Shown: positions 1-10,742 of the stretch, piece by piece
Numbering within the stretch: the stretch's first letter is position 1
Layout of the letters: every line of letters starts with the position of its first letter
From: Nematostella vectensis
Taxonomy: Eukaryota > Cnidaria > Anthozoa > Actiniaria > Edwardsiidae
Length of the DNA stretch: 64,000 nucleotides
Reading direction: 5' to 3'
NCBI RefSeq assembly: GCF_932526225.1
Contig: NC_064043.1
Location: 8,051,501 to 8,115,500, forward strand
Notes under the pieces: generated by a model
What the model saw: only the letters and a program-made list of their open reading frames with translations
Database searches by the model: none
What the model was told of the DNA's origin: nothing
Position numbers and translations under genes: made by a program

Positions 1-251
1 TCAGCGGCTCTTTCTAAAGCATCTCTAATATCCTGTTATATGAACATTGAAAATGATTATCGTATTTTTACTGGATAACATTAAGTTCGTAAAATTGGTT
101 TGTTTCATACTTACACCTGGTTTGACCGCCATCTTGGATAAGAAGCCCAAATAAAATATGTGGGAACCCTGTAGTAAAATGGCAGATACCGCTGACCAGC
201 TAGTGTTTTATTTATAAACAACACATTTATTCGATACAAGATTCTCTCGCA
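1..251. other. 5' flank of SUMF1, no gene seen
   Basis: AT-rich upstream sequence with no open frame of note and no clear TATA box at a fitting distance. It presumably holds the promoter and 5' untranslated region of the SUMF1 gene that starts at 252. This is inference only. Confidence 0.4.
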
Positions 252-3200
252 ATGAGATGGACTCTGATTTTGCTGGCTTTTACCCAAATATCCGTTTTTG
301 GAAACGGCATGGACGGATGCTCAAACTCAAAGGAAGACAGCACAAGCAAAAAGGAGCAAATGGAATGTGGCTGTGATAAACTCAAACGAGACAAAAGAGA
401 GGACGAAAAGAAATTCGTGAAATATAGCAAAAAAGCAAATGTTGATCAAGACATACAAAAAGCATCCAGAGAAAAGGATCTCCTAGGGCAACGCACCAAT
501 CAGATGGTCCGAATAGAGGGAGGGGAATTTACTATGGGGACCAATAAGCCCTATATTGTCGTGGATGGGGAAGGCCCTGCACGTAAGGTCCGTTTGAGGC
601 CCTTCTATATGGATATTTATGAAGTTAGTAATAGAGAGTTTGAGCTGTTTGTTAATGCAACTGGCCATAAGACAGAGGTAAGTTGAAGCCTTTTCTGACC
701 ATTTTTTGAAATTTATGTTTGATTGGCGGGGTAGGGGGGGGACCACCTGGCTATTATTTACTTCCAGATTTTAGTCCAACAGTAATAGTATTAGTGTTGG
801 TATTTTTTTATTATATAGGCAGAGGTTTTTGGTGACTCATTTGTTCTTGGTTCAAGAGTCAGCAAAGAAATTGAGAAGGATATTCACCAAGCTGTGAGTT
901 TATATCACAACAACTATGGTATATAACTAGCTAATTCCAGCCCATGATAACATTGTAATGGGGCAAAAGGATGGCATGCAAAATCATAGACTTTTGTGTG
1001 AAATAGTTGTATATTTTTGTACAAGTGCTATGTTAACCAATGTGCTATGCTAACCAATAACCAGCTACTTCGCATTGCATATATTTTATGAAATATATTA
1101 TCTTACCTAGGTACACAAATGCAATACGTTTAACCAATAATGACAGATACATGTATGCTTTTCTTCGTATTGAGGGATGCTTTTAATGATAATAGAAATC
1201 ATTTTTGTTTCATGAAAAAAAATGTTGTTTGTATGTGCAGTTATCCTAAAACCTGATATTTGCTAGGTCGCTGCAGCACCCTGGTGGTTGCCAGTAAAAG
1301 GTGCATACTGGAGAAGACCTGAAGGGCCAGACACTGATATCAGGGAAAGGTAACCACCAATACCCATTAGCCTAATTAGCCAGTATTGCACCATAGCCCT
1401 CTTTCCCTCTTCTCCATTTAAGCCAATACCCCTCATGTCTCCTTAGTATTAGAACACTATATTGCTAGCTTGAATAAGTCTCCCTTGTAAGTACAGTATC
1501 ACACTTTCTGGTACATAAGACAGTTGTAACTATGAAATGGGTTAGCCATTCGACAATGCAGTTCAGGAATCATTTGCTCCCTGTTTAAAACATAGTAGTA
1601 TTCTGTTACTTTATTGCGTTACTTTATTGCGTTACTTTATTGTGTTACGTTATTGCGTTACTTTATTGCGTTACTTTATTGCGTTACCTTATTGCATCAT
1701 GTAGAGTGCTACCTCAATGATGCCTGAAAATGATTTTTTTCTTCCATTTCAAGCATCAAAATGATTTTCTTTGACAGGATGAACCATCCTGTCCTTCACA
1801 TTTCATGGAATGATGCTGTTGCATTCTGCAAATGGTCTGGCAAGAGGCTCCCAACAGAAGCGGAGTTTGAATATGCACTTAAAGGGGGCTCTGATGACAC
1901 GTATGTACTGTTATGTCAGGGGTGCAGCTGTCTCCTACACAGTAAATTACTCCAAGAATTTGATTTTGCACCTTTCACTCAATGCTATCTTTAACCATTG
2001 TCTCTCCCTCAACCATTCCGTACTTGTCACCTCAGTTTCAGAGGATGGGAAGGGGGCATTTATCTAAGGTTTTTTTTTACATGGTTGTGCATTTTATATG
2101 TATATAAATTGATTTCTTGATTGAAGATTGCTTGACGGAGATTACAAAAAAAAAACTATTTGTATTATTCATTTATAGGGGAACCCTGTGTCAAACCCAA
2201 GTAACGCCCTCCCCCTCTAGACCTCAATCCCTCCAGCCCCCGCCTCCCCCATGCCAGCATCCCACAGCCACTACCACCCCTCCCACCCATGCTATTATAA
2301 TAAGACTTTTGAATCTGGTGCAGTTCAGAGAAGAGCTTGTATTCTAAAACCCAAAAAGTTTTAGCGTTTTAGCACTTATATTCCAAGTGAATTTAGTTGG
2401 GTATGCAATTTTTAAATCATCCAGGCTATACCCATGGGGGAACGAATTGCTGGTGAATGGTAAACACATGGCAAATCTATGGCAAGGCCGCTTTCCAGTG
2501 GAAAACACGGCAGAGGATGGTTACGAGGGCACTTGCCCTGTGACTGCATTTCCTCAAAATGGCTATGGCTTGTATAACATTATAGGGAATGCCTGGGAGT
2601 GGACATCAGACTGGTGGAACGTAAGGCATACTTCAGACTTCCAGGACAACCCTGTATGTATTTAAGAGATCTAAGATGTTTTTTGTGTGATGATGTCACA
2701 GCATATTATGAACAAAAAGTCATAACAATCATCTAAAACTGTATTCATCTTTCATAAGACAGACACAAAATTTGAGATATGTTTATTTTATACAACTCAA
2801 CAAAATTGATTTTAGATTCCTCACGCATTTCTCATATTTTTTAATTTCGCGCCACCGTAATGACCTTGTGTAAAGTCTTTTTGACTAATCAAAGTGCATT
2901 TTATACCAGAGCTTTTTATTTTTTTGCATTAATAATTATGTAATAATGGTGATCTCTAAAATATCGAAATAAGCAATAAATAGGAATGCGTAAATTCTTT
3001 TTGTCATTTTTAAATATTTGCTAATGTTGAATATGTTTTCTGTGTTTATTGTTCTCATTCGCTAGCTTTATCTTATGGTTTTCAAAATCCGTCCAACGAA
3101 ATGCATATGTGAAAGTGTTATAGTAGCCAGAACAAAAGAGAAAAAAGACATTATAGTGTATTAGTACTAAATAAACTAAAAAGTATTTCACGGGTTTTTG

Positions 3201-3686
3201 ATTCTGATACCCCACCTCTTATGGCTTGAGATATTTTATTACAGACCGGGCCAACAACTGGAAAAGACAAAGTGAAGCGAGGTGGATCTTATATGTGCCA
3301 CGAGGTAATAAAACACCTTGTTATGTATTTGTATTTGTAACTAACTTGGTACAAATGGTCGGATATGAGCTTCCTTAGCTTCTAACGATTGGCATCAGTC
3401 ATGACGAAAATGTTTGATATTGCTTATAACTTTCTTTTTTTACGTTGCGATGGGTCCTCTTTCGAAATTCATTATCAAACTTTGTCGCTGTTATACTTTG
3501 AGATTACTGTTCATTGTCCTTGTACCTATTGTGACGTCATGGTCTTTTCGTCCCCAGTCCTATTGTTATCGGTATCGCAGCGCGGCTAGAAGTCAGAACT
3601 CCCCCGACACCACTGCTTCTAACTTGGGTTTCCGCTGTGCGAGTGACTCGCCACCACCTGGTGTGACGATCATCAAGAAAACATAA
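252..3686 (+). CDS. SUMF1: Formylglycine-generating enzyme (sulfatase-modifying factor 1)
   Basis: The enzyme oxidises a cysteine in newly made sulfatases to formylglycine in the ER lumen; the family uses copper and oxygen. Exons: 252-677, 819-893, 1267-1349, 1778-1900, 2425-2653, 3245-3304, 3558-3686. All have GT/AG borders and closing phases, giving 374 aa, the same length as the human enzyme. The N-terminus is a hydrophobic signal peptide (about residues 1-17). A Cys-Gly-Cys at residues 39-41 matches the N-terminal CGC of human FGE that is linked to ER retention. The FGE-sulfatase fold runs from about residue 88 to the end and includes [27 protein letters not shown] and [11 protein letters not shown]. 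The two active-site cysteines are present: C330 in GGSYMC at the end of exon 6 and C335 in SYCYRYR at the start of exon 7, spaced as in human C336/C341. The start is the first ATG before the signal peptide. The gene is convergent with FAM114A. Confidence 0.96.
1604..1694. repeat. 13-bp minisatellite in SUMF1 intron 3
   Basis: Seven tandem copies of a 13-bp unit, consensus CGTTACTTTATTG, with a few substitutions. It lies about 85 bp before the exon 4 acceptor (1776-1777). Confidence 0.9.
3065..3210 (-). mobile_element. Degraded MITE copy in SUMF1 intron 5
   Basis: Read on the minus strand, this stretch matches the element at 20064-20213. Both contain TAGTACTAATACACT followed by CTCTTTTGTTCTGGCT, and both end near TTTTGAAAACCA. 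No coding capacity. The terminal repeats are worn here, so the boundaries are approximate. It sits in the intron between SUMF1 exons 5 and 6. Confidence 0.6.
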
Positions 3687-4701
3687 GGACGGCATCCCTA
3701 ATGATCTCCTCCCTGCAGTTATACGCTTATGGGCGGGGCCGACATTTGTGATGATCGTCTTTCAAAGAAATGACAATGCCGTCAGTTTTGGTAAAAAAGA
3801 GACTTTAGAATAGAATACCAAAATAAACTATATTGTAAAGATAAGACAAAATTTTTTTCTTTCACGAAAAGCCCACAAATTCCAACAATGTATGTGCCGA
3901 TTGCGCTACATAGGTTTCATTTAGGCTATTACCAGCGCGTGTCGAATCGAGACATAAAACGCAAGCAAGGAATTTTGCGCAGTGCAAGCCGTGTTAATAT
4001 GGCTAGCGTGAAGCAACAAAGCGTCGTAGTTTTATTAGCACGGGAACAAAATTGGAGACATGGTATCGCTTTCCTTTAGGTGTACCGCACCTGCAGGTGA
4101 TATCCAAATAACACAACTCTATTGGCGGACATTCCAGATATTACATTTTTGGATAATAAACCTTTGAAAATACTACTGAAGAGAGGTGTCATCCATAAAA
4201 GGCACGTTGAAGTATATTGTAGTCTACTGTATGCGGTCTTCGCATATAGAACATGGGGAAAGGTGCGCATGAATTAGAAGAATAAAATAGCCCCTAAAGA
4301 GATGGTGGAGGTAGATGGGATGAAGAGTGAGGGCAAACAAATTTTGCTTTTGCTGCTTTAAAAATATTTCAAATAAATCCAATAATTATTATAGGTAGTT
4401 AATTTTAATATATTTTTTTATCAAATTCGTTTTTATCACTTGGTAAAAGTTTGTAAAAACACCCGTTAATACATTTATATTCATAGATAATGTCATTAGG
4501 ATACTTGGCGTGACGTATTAAAGTGCCTTTCTGTTAATATGAATGTTTTCCAAGTGTTTTCTTTTTTTGGTTACATACAAATAACTACGGACCCTAGCAC
4601 CTTGGCAACACGTATTTATGAGCGAAATTTTCGTATACTCCTCACTTTCTTTGGGAGACATGACAAAATTTTTGTCCCACACAAGTAAGACTAGGACTGA
4701 C
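3687..4701. other. Intergenic region between convergent SUMF1 and FAM114A
   Basis: No gene is supported. AATAAA at 3822-3827 is a plausible SUMF1 polyadenylation signal, 136 bp after the stop. The small open frames here have no recognisable protein similarity and are probably chance. The FAM114A 3' untranslated region must lie in the right part, but I see no canonical signal for it. Confidence 0.6.
3822..3827 (+). terminator. Candidate polyadenylation signal of SUMF1
   Basis: Canonical AATAAA hexamer 136 bp downstream of the SUMF1 stop codon. Assignment rests on position only. Confidence 0.45.
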
Positions 4702-7700
4702 TCAACTCTCCTCAGTCTTCTCGCCCAGAGATGACAGCTGGAGGACTGGGCCTAGCAGCTCAAAGGCGTGTTGCACGTATCGCGCGCACTCGCTCGACTC
4801 GAGATAGAGACTGGTAATGAGTGTACTGACGCCCTCTGGGTCCTCGGAGTCGTCTGCCGCAGTGTTAAGACACCCCGCAAAGTGCGTCGCCAGTACAGAT
4901 ACCTCCGTACACACCGATCCCGTCATCCTTTTCAAACCCTGCGCGCGCACTATGGCAGACGTCTCCTTCTCTCCAAGTAAAAGAATCACTTCGGCGATTT
5001 TGTGAAACTGTTCGACAGTCCTAGCGGTGAGCTCAGCCAGCGTTGAAATCCCGCATTTGTAAATGTCCGGTGCATGGCGGCTACCTGGGGTCTGGTCTTG
5101 GTCCTTCACGCAAGCTTTTATCCACTCCTTAGCGCTAGTCGCCACGTGGGTGATCTTGTCCGGGATATGGGTGAGATGAAGGCTCTCCAGACTCTGCTGG
5201 ATTTCCGTGCTAAAGTCCTGCTCCTCAGCCTCGTCGTCCTCCTCGTCTTCGTTTGCTCGCAAAAGGTCCTGTAGAGTGCGCAACACTGGCTTGGTGATGT
5301 TCAGTTGCTCCTCGGGTAAATCGATTATTTGTGACTCGACCTGAGACGGGATAAACAACATGAGTGACAGGGAAAATTGGTAGTTAATAAAAATGAATGC
5401 GTTTAGTCATGCCCCCATCCCAAATCCCACAAATATAAAGAAACAGAAAACACCGTCCAGTTCACCCGACGAAAAAGAATTTAATAGTCCTGGTTGTTGT
5501 ATTTCTGTGTTATTTTTGTCAAGGGTGACGCATATGCACAAAAGTCTGTACTCCCCCTCCCTCCTCGACTTATGAATATAGGAGGTGGAGTTTTCTCGGT
5601 AACTCTTCAGGCCCTTTGTTTAGCATCCAAAGAGCCCCTATATAATAGACACTTTTCAAACTACCAAAGTTGTCCGTTATATGGAGGTTTCTTTGTATCA
5701 TATGTTCGCTACCTTTGGTTAGTACCCAAAGAGCCCCTATATAATAGACAAGTACATACCATATTTAGTTGTCAATCATATGGAGGTTCTCTGTATCTTA
5801 TGTTCACTCCCTTTGTTTAGTAGCCAAAGAGCCTCTATATAATAGACAAGAACCATATAGTTGTCCATCATGGAGGTACCTTATGTTCGCTCTCCTTGGC
5901 TAGGATCTCTAAAGCTTCCAAATGAGCCAATCCCTGGTGCTGATCGAACTCGGTGCTAAAATTCACGTTTTTGGTCGCCTTCTCTTGTTCTTGGTGGGCT
6001 GCTTTGCGTTCTGCTTCCTCTTTAGCTTCGCGAAGCATCTTAACGGAAGACAGAGGCAAAGTCAATTGAAAGGATTTGTGTCGCACAGTTAAAGTGATAC
6101 TGTAGCAAATTGCATGCTGCAGAAAAGATCCCAATAGTAAAGAAGTCACATGAATGAAAAAAGGAATTTGTTTCACGTACTACACTGCATTTTGTTCTTT
6201 AAAAAATGGTATTCCATTTTATAAGATATATTTATATCCTTTGGGGCACAATGGGTGCCATAGTATAGACCGAAATCAAGATAGATTCAATCTGTTTCAC
6301 AATTTCCTGACAACTAGTTGATGTATGCCATATGGCAGCGCATGTGAAACAGTTGCTTATTTGACAATTACCTGTGAGAGATTAGGACCATTTCCTGCTG
6401 ATAGAGCTTCCCGTTTCTTCCTCAAACCTGGGTCACCATCAGAAATAACATCCATCGTTTTTTTGCCAATAAACTCCAGGGCCTCCAGACCATCGGTTAC
6501 CAGCTTGGAGCGCATCACGTTAGACAAACCAAATGCAGAAAGTGCAGATGACAGGGACTCTGCAATATGCAACAATAATTAGCTAAGCTTTTAGAATTTA
6601 CATAAACATGGCTAATCTGATACAAAGACAAAAAAGCAAGTCCATGTACTGTGTTAAAGTTACAGTTTACTTGCATACCCAAAACTAGGGAGGGGGGAGG
6701 GGAGGGGGGAGTTGACGAACCCCCACAATGTACCACTGTAAGAGTCTTCTCAAAGACAATTATGTGCCACAGACAGCTTGGCTATGGGTAGTAAAGCTCA
6801 GACAAGCTCAGATAAGGGCAGGGATACACTTGTAAACAGTGCTTAATGTAACTACTAAGTTAATGTTATGAAATTTCACTGAGCAATTGGACTATTGTAA
6901 ATTCTATACTTTAATTTGAGGCACAATAAATTTGTCCAGGGAACACAAAAATATGCATTTTATTAGAAGCTGTATTAATTGTCATTTCTTGTCAAACCAT
7001 CAGACTAGTTGAATAACCCTAAATGCGCACAATGCAAACAGGTCTTTAGTCTGTACATAGTAAAAGTATATATAAATAGAAAATAAGTATATATGTTAAT
7101 ACTTATAAAGAAGTACAGTAGGGTATATATACTACCTTCCTCTTCAACTTGCCCTTCCCCTGTCTCCTTAGGTTCTGTAGGTACAGGCTCATCCATAACG
7201 ACTGATTTCTGTGCCTTCTTCTCTTCCTCTGTGACCTTGTGAGCTATCTCAGAAGGCTCAGGGATCCCTAGTGAAGTTTCCACACTCTCAATAACATGCG
7301 ATAGACCGGAGGTCACGGATGCTGTTGCCTGCGACAAGACGGATCCCCAGCTACCCCAACCCCACCCAGTTTCTGCTTCTGGTTGATGTTCTTGGTCTTG
7401 AGGGGAACCCTCCTTCTTGGTAGCACTAGAAGAATAAATGGAAGATTCTCTTATTGGTTGAGAAGTGAACTTTCACAAGAAGATCATGCAATCATGCTGT
7501 ATAAAATATTATTAAATCAAATAACAACCCCACTTAAAACATCATTCTTTGGGGGAGAAACTATATATCCATCCTCGCAAGCCTAGGTTTTTTTTCCTCT
7601 AATGTTTCACTTGCAAGAAAAATTACCCCTGGGGAACAGTAGGTAACGAACTTTCAGATCTGATATGCTGATATGCTCTTGTTTTGAAAACTTCTGTGTT

Positions 7701-8394
7701 TGTTTGGGAAATTCTTGAGCAGAGAAGCACTAAATCTGTAAAATATGTCTAAAATATGTGATTGCGAGTAAACACCTGTATCACCTTACCCTTCAGACGA
7801 TGCCTCAGTTGTTGGGGATTTCGTCTCTTGCTTGATCTCACTGTCTACTGATGAATTCTCCGGCGAACTGCTGCCTTTCGTGTCATTATCTTGCTGTTTG
7901 TCATTTGGTTCAGTCTCACAAATCTCCGATTCTGGATTTTTTCGGTTCTCTTCATTATTACTTTCTACTTTGCCCTCTCTCGATTCTTCTATTATATCAC
8001 CTGTGCCACTCTTCTCATTGTTTCGAGGGATCGATTGCTCAAAATCTTCGCTAGATTCGACTTCTGTAGGCGGTAGCGTTGATTTTGACGAGCTTCCAGA
8101 GTTTGATAAAGTTTCACTACTAGGTGTTTCTCGCGTTTCCTGTTCTCCTGGCTTCGCATTTACCTCCATTTTTACATCATCAACATTTTCTTGTAGTGAT
8201 GGTCTTTCCGGGGATTTTTCCTGACTGTTTTCCACGGATCCTTCCATAGTTTGTTCCGCGGTTCCCGACGTGGATTCGGCTGACGTGGCCAAAGATGGCG
8301 GACTTTCTTCTTCACCTTCGTCTGCACTCTCAAAATCTTCTTCTTCTTCGCTTATTTCTCCCTTAGTAGCAGAATTCTTGTGAGTCCTTTCCAT
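4702..8394 (-). CDS. FAM114A: FAM114A-family protein (FAM114A1/A2, NOXP20-like)
   Basis: Vertebrate and fly FAM114A proteins are reported Rab2 effectors at the Golgi; the exact role here is unknown. Exons, 5' to 3' on the minus strand: 7790-8394, 7136-7425, 6372-6559, 5880-6038, 4702-5340. Phases close, giving 626 aa. Residues 1-201 are a Ser/Glu-rich acidic, probably disordered region. Then come the family landmarks: WGWGSWG at 223-229, a Ser/Thr-rich amphipathic stretch with SLGIPEPSEI, GLEALEFIGKKTMDVI near 322-337, and HLEALEILAKESEHK at the end of exon 4. The long last exon carries the helical C-terminal part. No signal peptide or membrane span. The first ATG of exon 1 was chosen because it opens the acidic region. 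The protein is longer than human FAM114A2 because of the N-terminal acidic part. The exon 4 donor lies inside a 98-bp tandem duplication. FAM114A1 and FAM114A2 are vertebrate paralogues, so this is probably a single pre-duplication orthologue. Confidence 0.92.
5605..5910. repeat. ~98-bp tandem repeat, 3 copies, spanning the FAM114A exon 4 donor
   Basis: Three copies start near 5610, 5708 and 5807. Each carries AAAGAGCCYCTATATAATAG and a segment that resembles the exon 4/intron 4 junction read backwards. Only the rightmost copy (splice at 5880/5879) keeps the donor AAG|GTACCT. The other two have lost the GT at that point. Confidence 0.85.
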
Positions 8395-9231
8395 GGCTTA
8401 GCACTTGTTAATTTGCTTATAAATATACGATTACACGTGCATAACTCAAACCATCTCGAGTAGAAAGCAATCTTGTTTTAGTTCGATGTTCATATTGCCC
8501 TAGAGACTGGGTACTAGTTGTGTTGTCGTCCCCAACATCTGAACATCATTCCACGACAAGGAAAACACAGGAGGCCCACCTAAACAAAAGGAGAACAAAA
8601 TGACAAAACGAGGCGATTTTTCTCCTTGTTTCTTTTCCTATTTGCTGTTTCAATACCAGGTCGAAATAAACGTAATGAAAAAAATATCATACTGCTACCA
8701 TCTTCAGGGCCGTAGCAGGGGGTGGGGCACAGAGGGCATGCTCTTCCCCCAAGATTTCCCAAATTATAGAAATAAGGGCGTCGCTGTCCCCCCCCCCTCA
8801 ATATTTTCTCAATGTTACTGTATTGTGCCCCCCTGATTTTTCTTTAAGCAGTTAAGCCCGCATATAGGTTATTTGTATGGGGTCTTCGTTCTCCTCCCTT
8901 TAAATGCTTAACAGGCTACAGAGGAGAAAGCTCAAATTTGTTCACGAAAAAATTTTTTTTCTAGGATTTCTTTGCCACGATGATGATTGATCGTAAATTA
9001 GGTGCGTGTCAATATTATTCGCTGTCTTTCTAATACTACCAGAATGGCCAGATGGGCTACAGTTCGCATGTCTAACGCTGATATATTTTTCGCATATTAT
9101 TAGTATTTTACAAACTGTGATGCCCTGAATCTTCGAAGGCATTAGGTTAATGCCATTATACATCCACCTGACAACTCCATGAACTAGTCAACCATCTAAA
9201 CCACGTGACGGATTTTGCAACAGGGGCGAAC
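8395..9231. other. 5' flank of FAM114A
   Basis: No gene recognised. Near 8706 there is CAGGGCCGTAGCAGGGG, which resembles the end of the inverted-repeat element at 9822-10148 and may be a decayed relative. The rest is AT-rich. The FAM114A promoter must be in the left part. Confidence 0.45.
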
Positions 9232-9823
9232 AAGTCTCTACACCAGGTGAACACGTCTCTACAACATGCGACCACGCCTCTACAACATGCGACCACGCCT
9301 CTACAACATGCGACCACGTCTCTACACCATGCGACCACGTCTCTTTACCAGGCGACCACGTCCCTACGCCAGGCGACCACGTCTTTACACCAGGCGACCA
9401 CGTCATTACATTAAGTGAACAGGTCTCTACACCAGGCGACCACGTCTCTACACCAGGTGAACACGTCTCTACACCAGGCGACCACGTCTCTACACCAGGC
9501 GACCACGTCTCTACACCAGGCGACCACGTCACTACACCAGACGACCACGTCACTACACCAGGCGACCACGTCACTACACCAGGCGACCACGTCTTTACAC
9601 CAGACGACCACGTCTCTACACCAGGCGACCACGTCACTACATCAGGCGACCACGTCTCTACACCAGGCGACCACGTGTCTACACCAGGCGACCACGTCTC
9701 TACACGAGGCAACCACGTCACTACATCAGGCGACCACGTCTCTACACCAGGCAACCACGCCTCTACACCATGCGACCACGTCACTACACCAGGCGACCAC
9801 GTCTCTACACCAGGCAGGCTCGT
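9232..9823. repeat. 21-bp minisatellite, left half
   Basis: About 28 tandem copies of a 21-bp unit, consensus CTACACCAGGCGACCACGTCT. Because 21 is a multiple of 3 and the unit has few stops, long open frames appear on both strands; these are artefacts of the repeat. The same unit continues at 10149. Confidence 0.97.
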
Positions 9824-10148
9824 AGCCAGGGGGGTTCGAACCCCCCGCCAACCGGCTCGAAGGTCCGCTCAGAGCAAACAAAAAAAAATGTACGGTTTGG
9901 CTGGATATACCGTGCACATCAATATGTCTTGAAAATGACTAGATAATTCTTTTTAGAATAATTATCTTTATTATTATCGCTATATGTTAAAAAGCACCCT
10001 ACTAATAACATTTTAAATACAAGATTGAATTTATTTGAAGTATTGATTGCCTAATTTAATAAGGCGAGGAGAGGGGTATACCGGAAATTTGGTCCGCTGA
10101 AATGGAAAAACGAACCACCCCGCTCAAAATCCTGGCTACGGGCCTGGC
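9822..10148. mobile_element. Inverted-repeat MITE inserted in the 21-bp minisatellite
   Basis: About 327 bp with terminal inverted repeats CAGGCYCGTAGCCAGG at 9822-9837 and its complement at 10133-10148. No coding capacity. Identical minisatellite flanks it on both sides, so it entered after the array existed. The target duplication cannot be resolved because the repeat unit itself contains CAGG. The superfamily is uncertain. Confidence 0.82.
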
Positions 10149-10742
10149 AGGCGACCACGTGTCTACACCAGGCGACCACGTGTCTACACCAGGCGACCAC
10201 GTGTCTACACCAGGCGACCACGTCTCTACACCAGGCGACCACGTCACTACATCAGGCGACCACGTCTCTTCACCAGGTGAACACGTCTTTACACCAGACG
10301 ACCACGTCTCTACACCAGGCGACCACGTCTCTTCACCAGGTAAACACGTCTCTACACCAGGTGACCACGTCTCTACACCATGCGACCACGTCTCTACACC
10401 AGGCGACCACGTCTTTACACCAGACGACCACGTCTCTACACCAGGCGACCACGTCTCTTTACCAGGCGACCACGTCTCTACAGCAGGTGAACACGTCACT
10501 ACACCAGGCGACCACGTCACTACATCAGGCGACCACGTCTCTTCACCAGGTAAACACGTCTCTACACCAGGTGACCACGTCTCTACACCATGCGACCACG
10601 TCTCTACAGCAGGTGAACACGTCACTACACCAGGCGACCACGTCACTACATCAGGCGACCACGTCTCTTCACCAGGTAAACACGTCTCTACACCAGGTGA
10701 CCACGTCTCTACACCATGCGACCACGTCACTACACCAGGTGA
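10149..10742. repeat. 21-bp minisatellite, right half
   Basis: About 28 copies of the same 21-bp unit as 9232-9823. Blocks of several units recur as larger blocks: the pair CTTCACCAGGTAAACACGTC plus following units appears near 10332, 10550 and 10670, showing segmental amplification. Confidence 0.97.

Noticed and set aside
3888-4079. 63-aa plus-strand open frame after SUMF1
   Set aside because: No recognisable similarity and it lies in a 3' flank. Treated as chance.
7832-8224. 130-aa plus-strand open frame opposite FAM114A exon 1
   Set aside because: Antisense to a low-complexity Ser/Glu-rich coding exon, which creates Ser/Phe/Leu-rich frames by base composition.
9232-10742. CRISPR-like regular array
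   Set aside because: Units are contiguous with no unique spacers, and the surrounding genes are eukaryotic with introns. The same applies to the 25- and 30-bp arrays.
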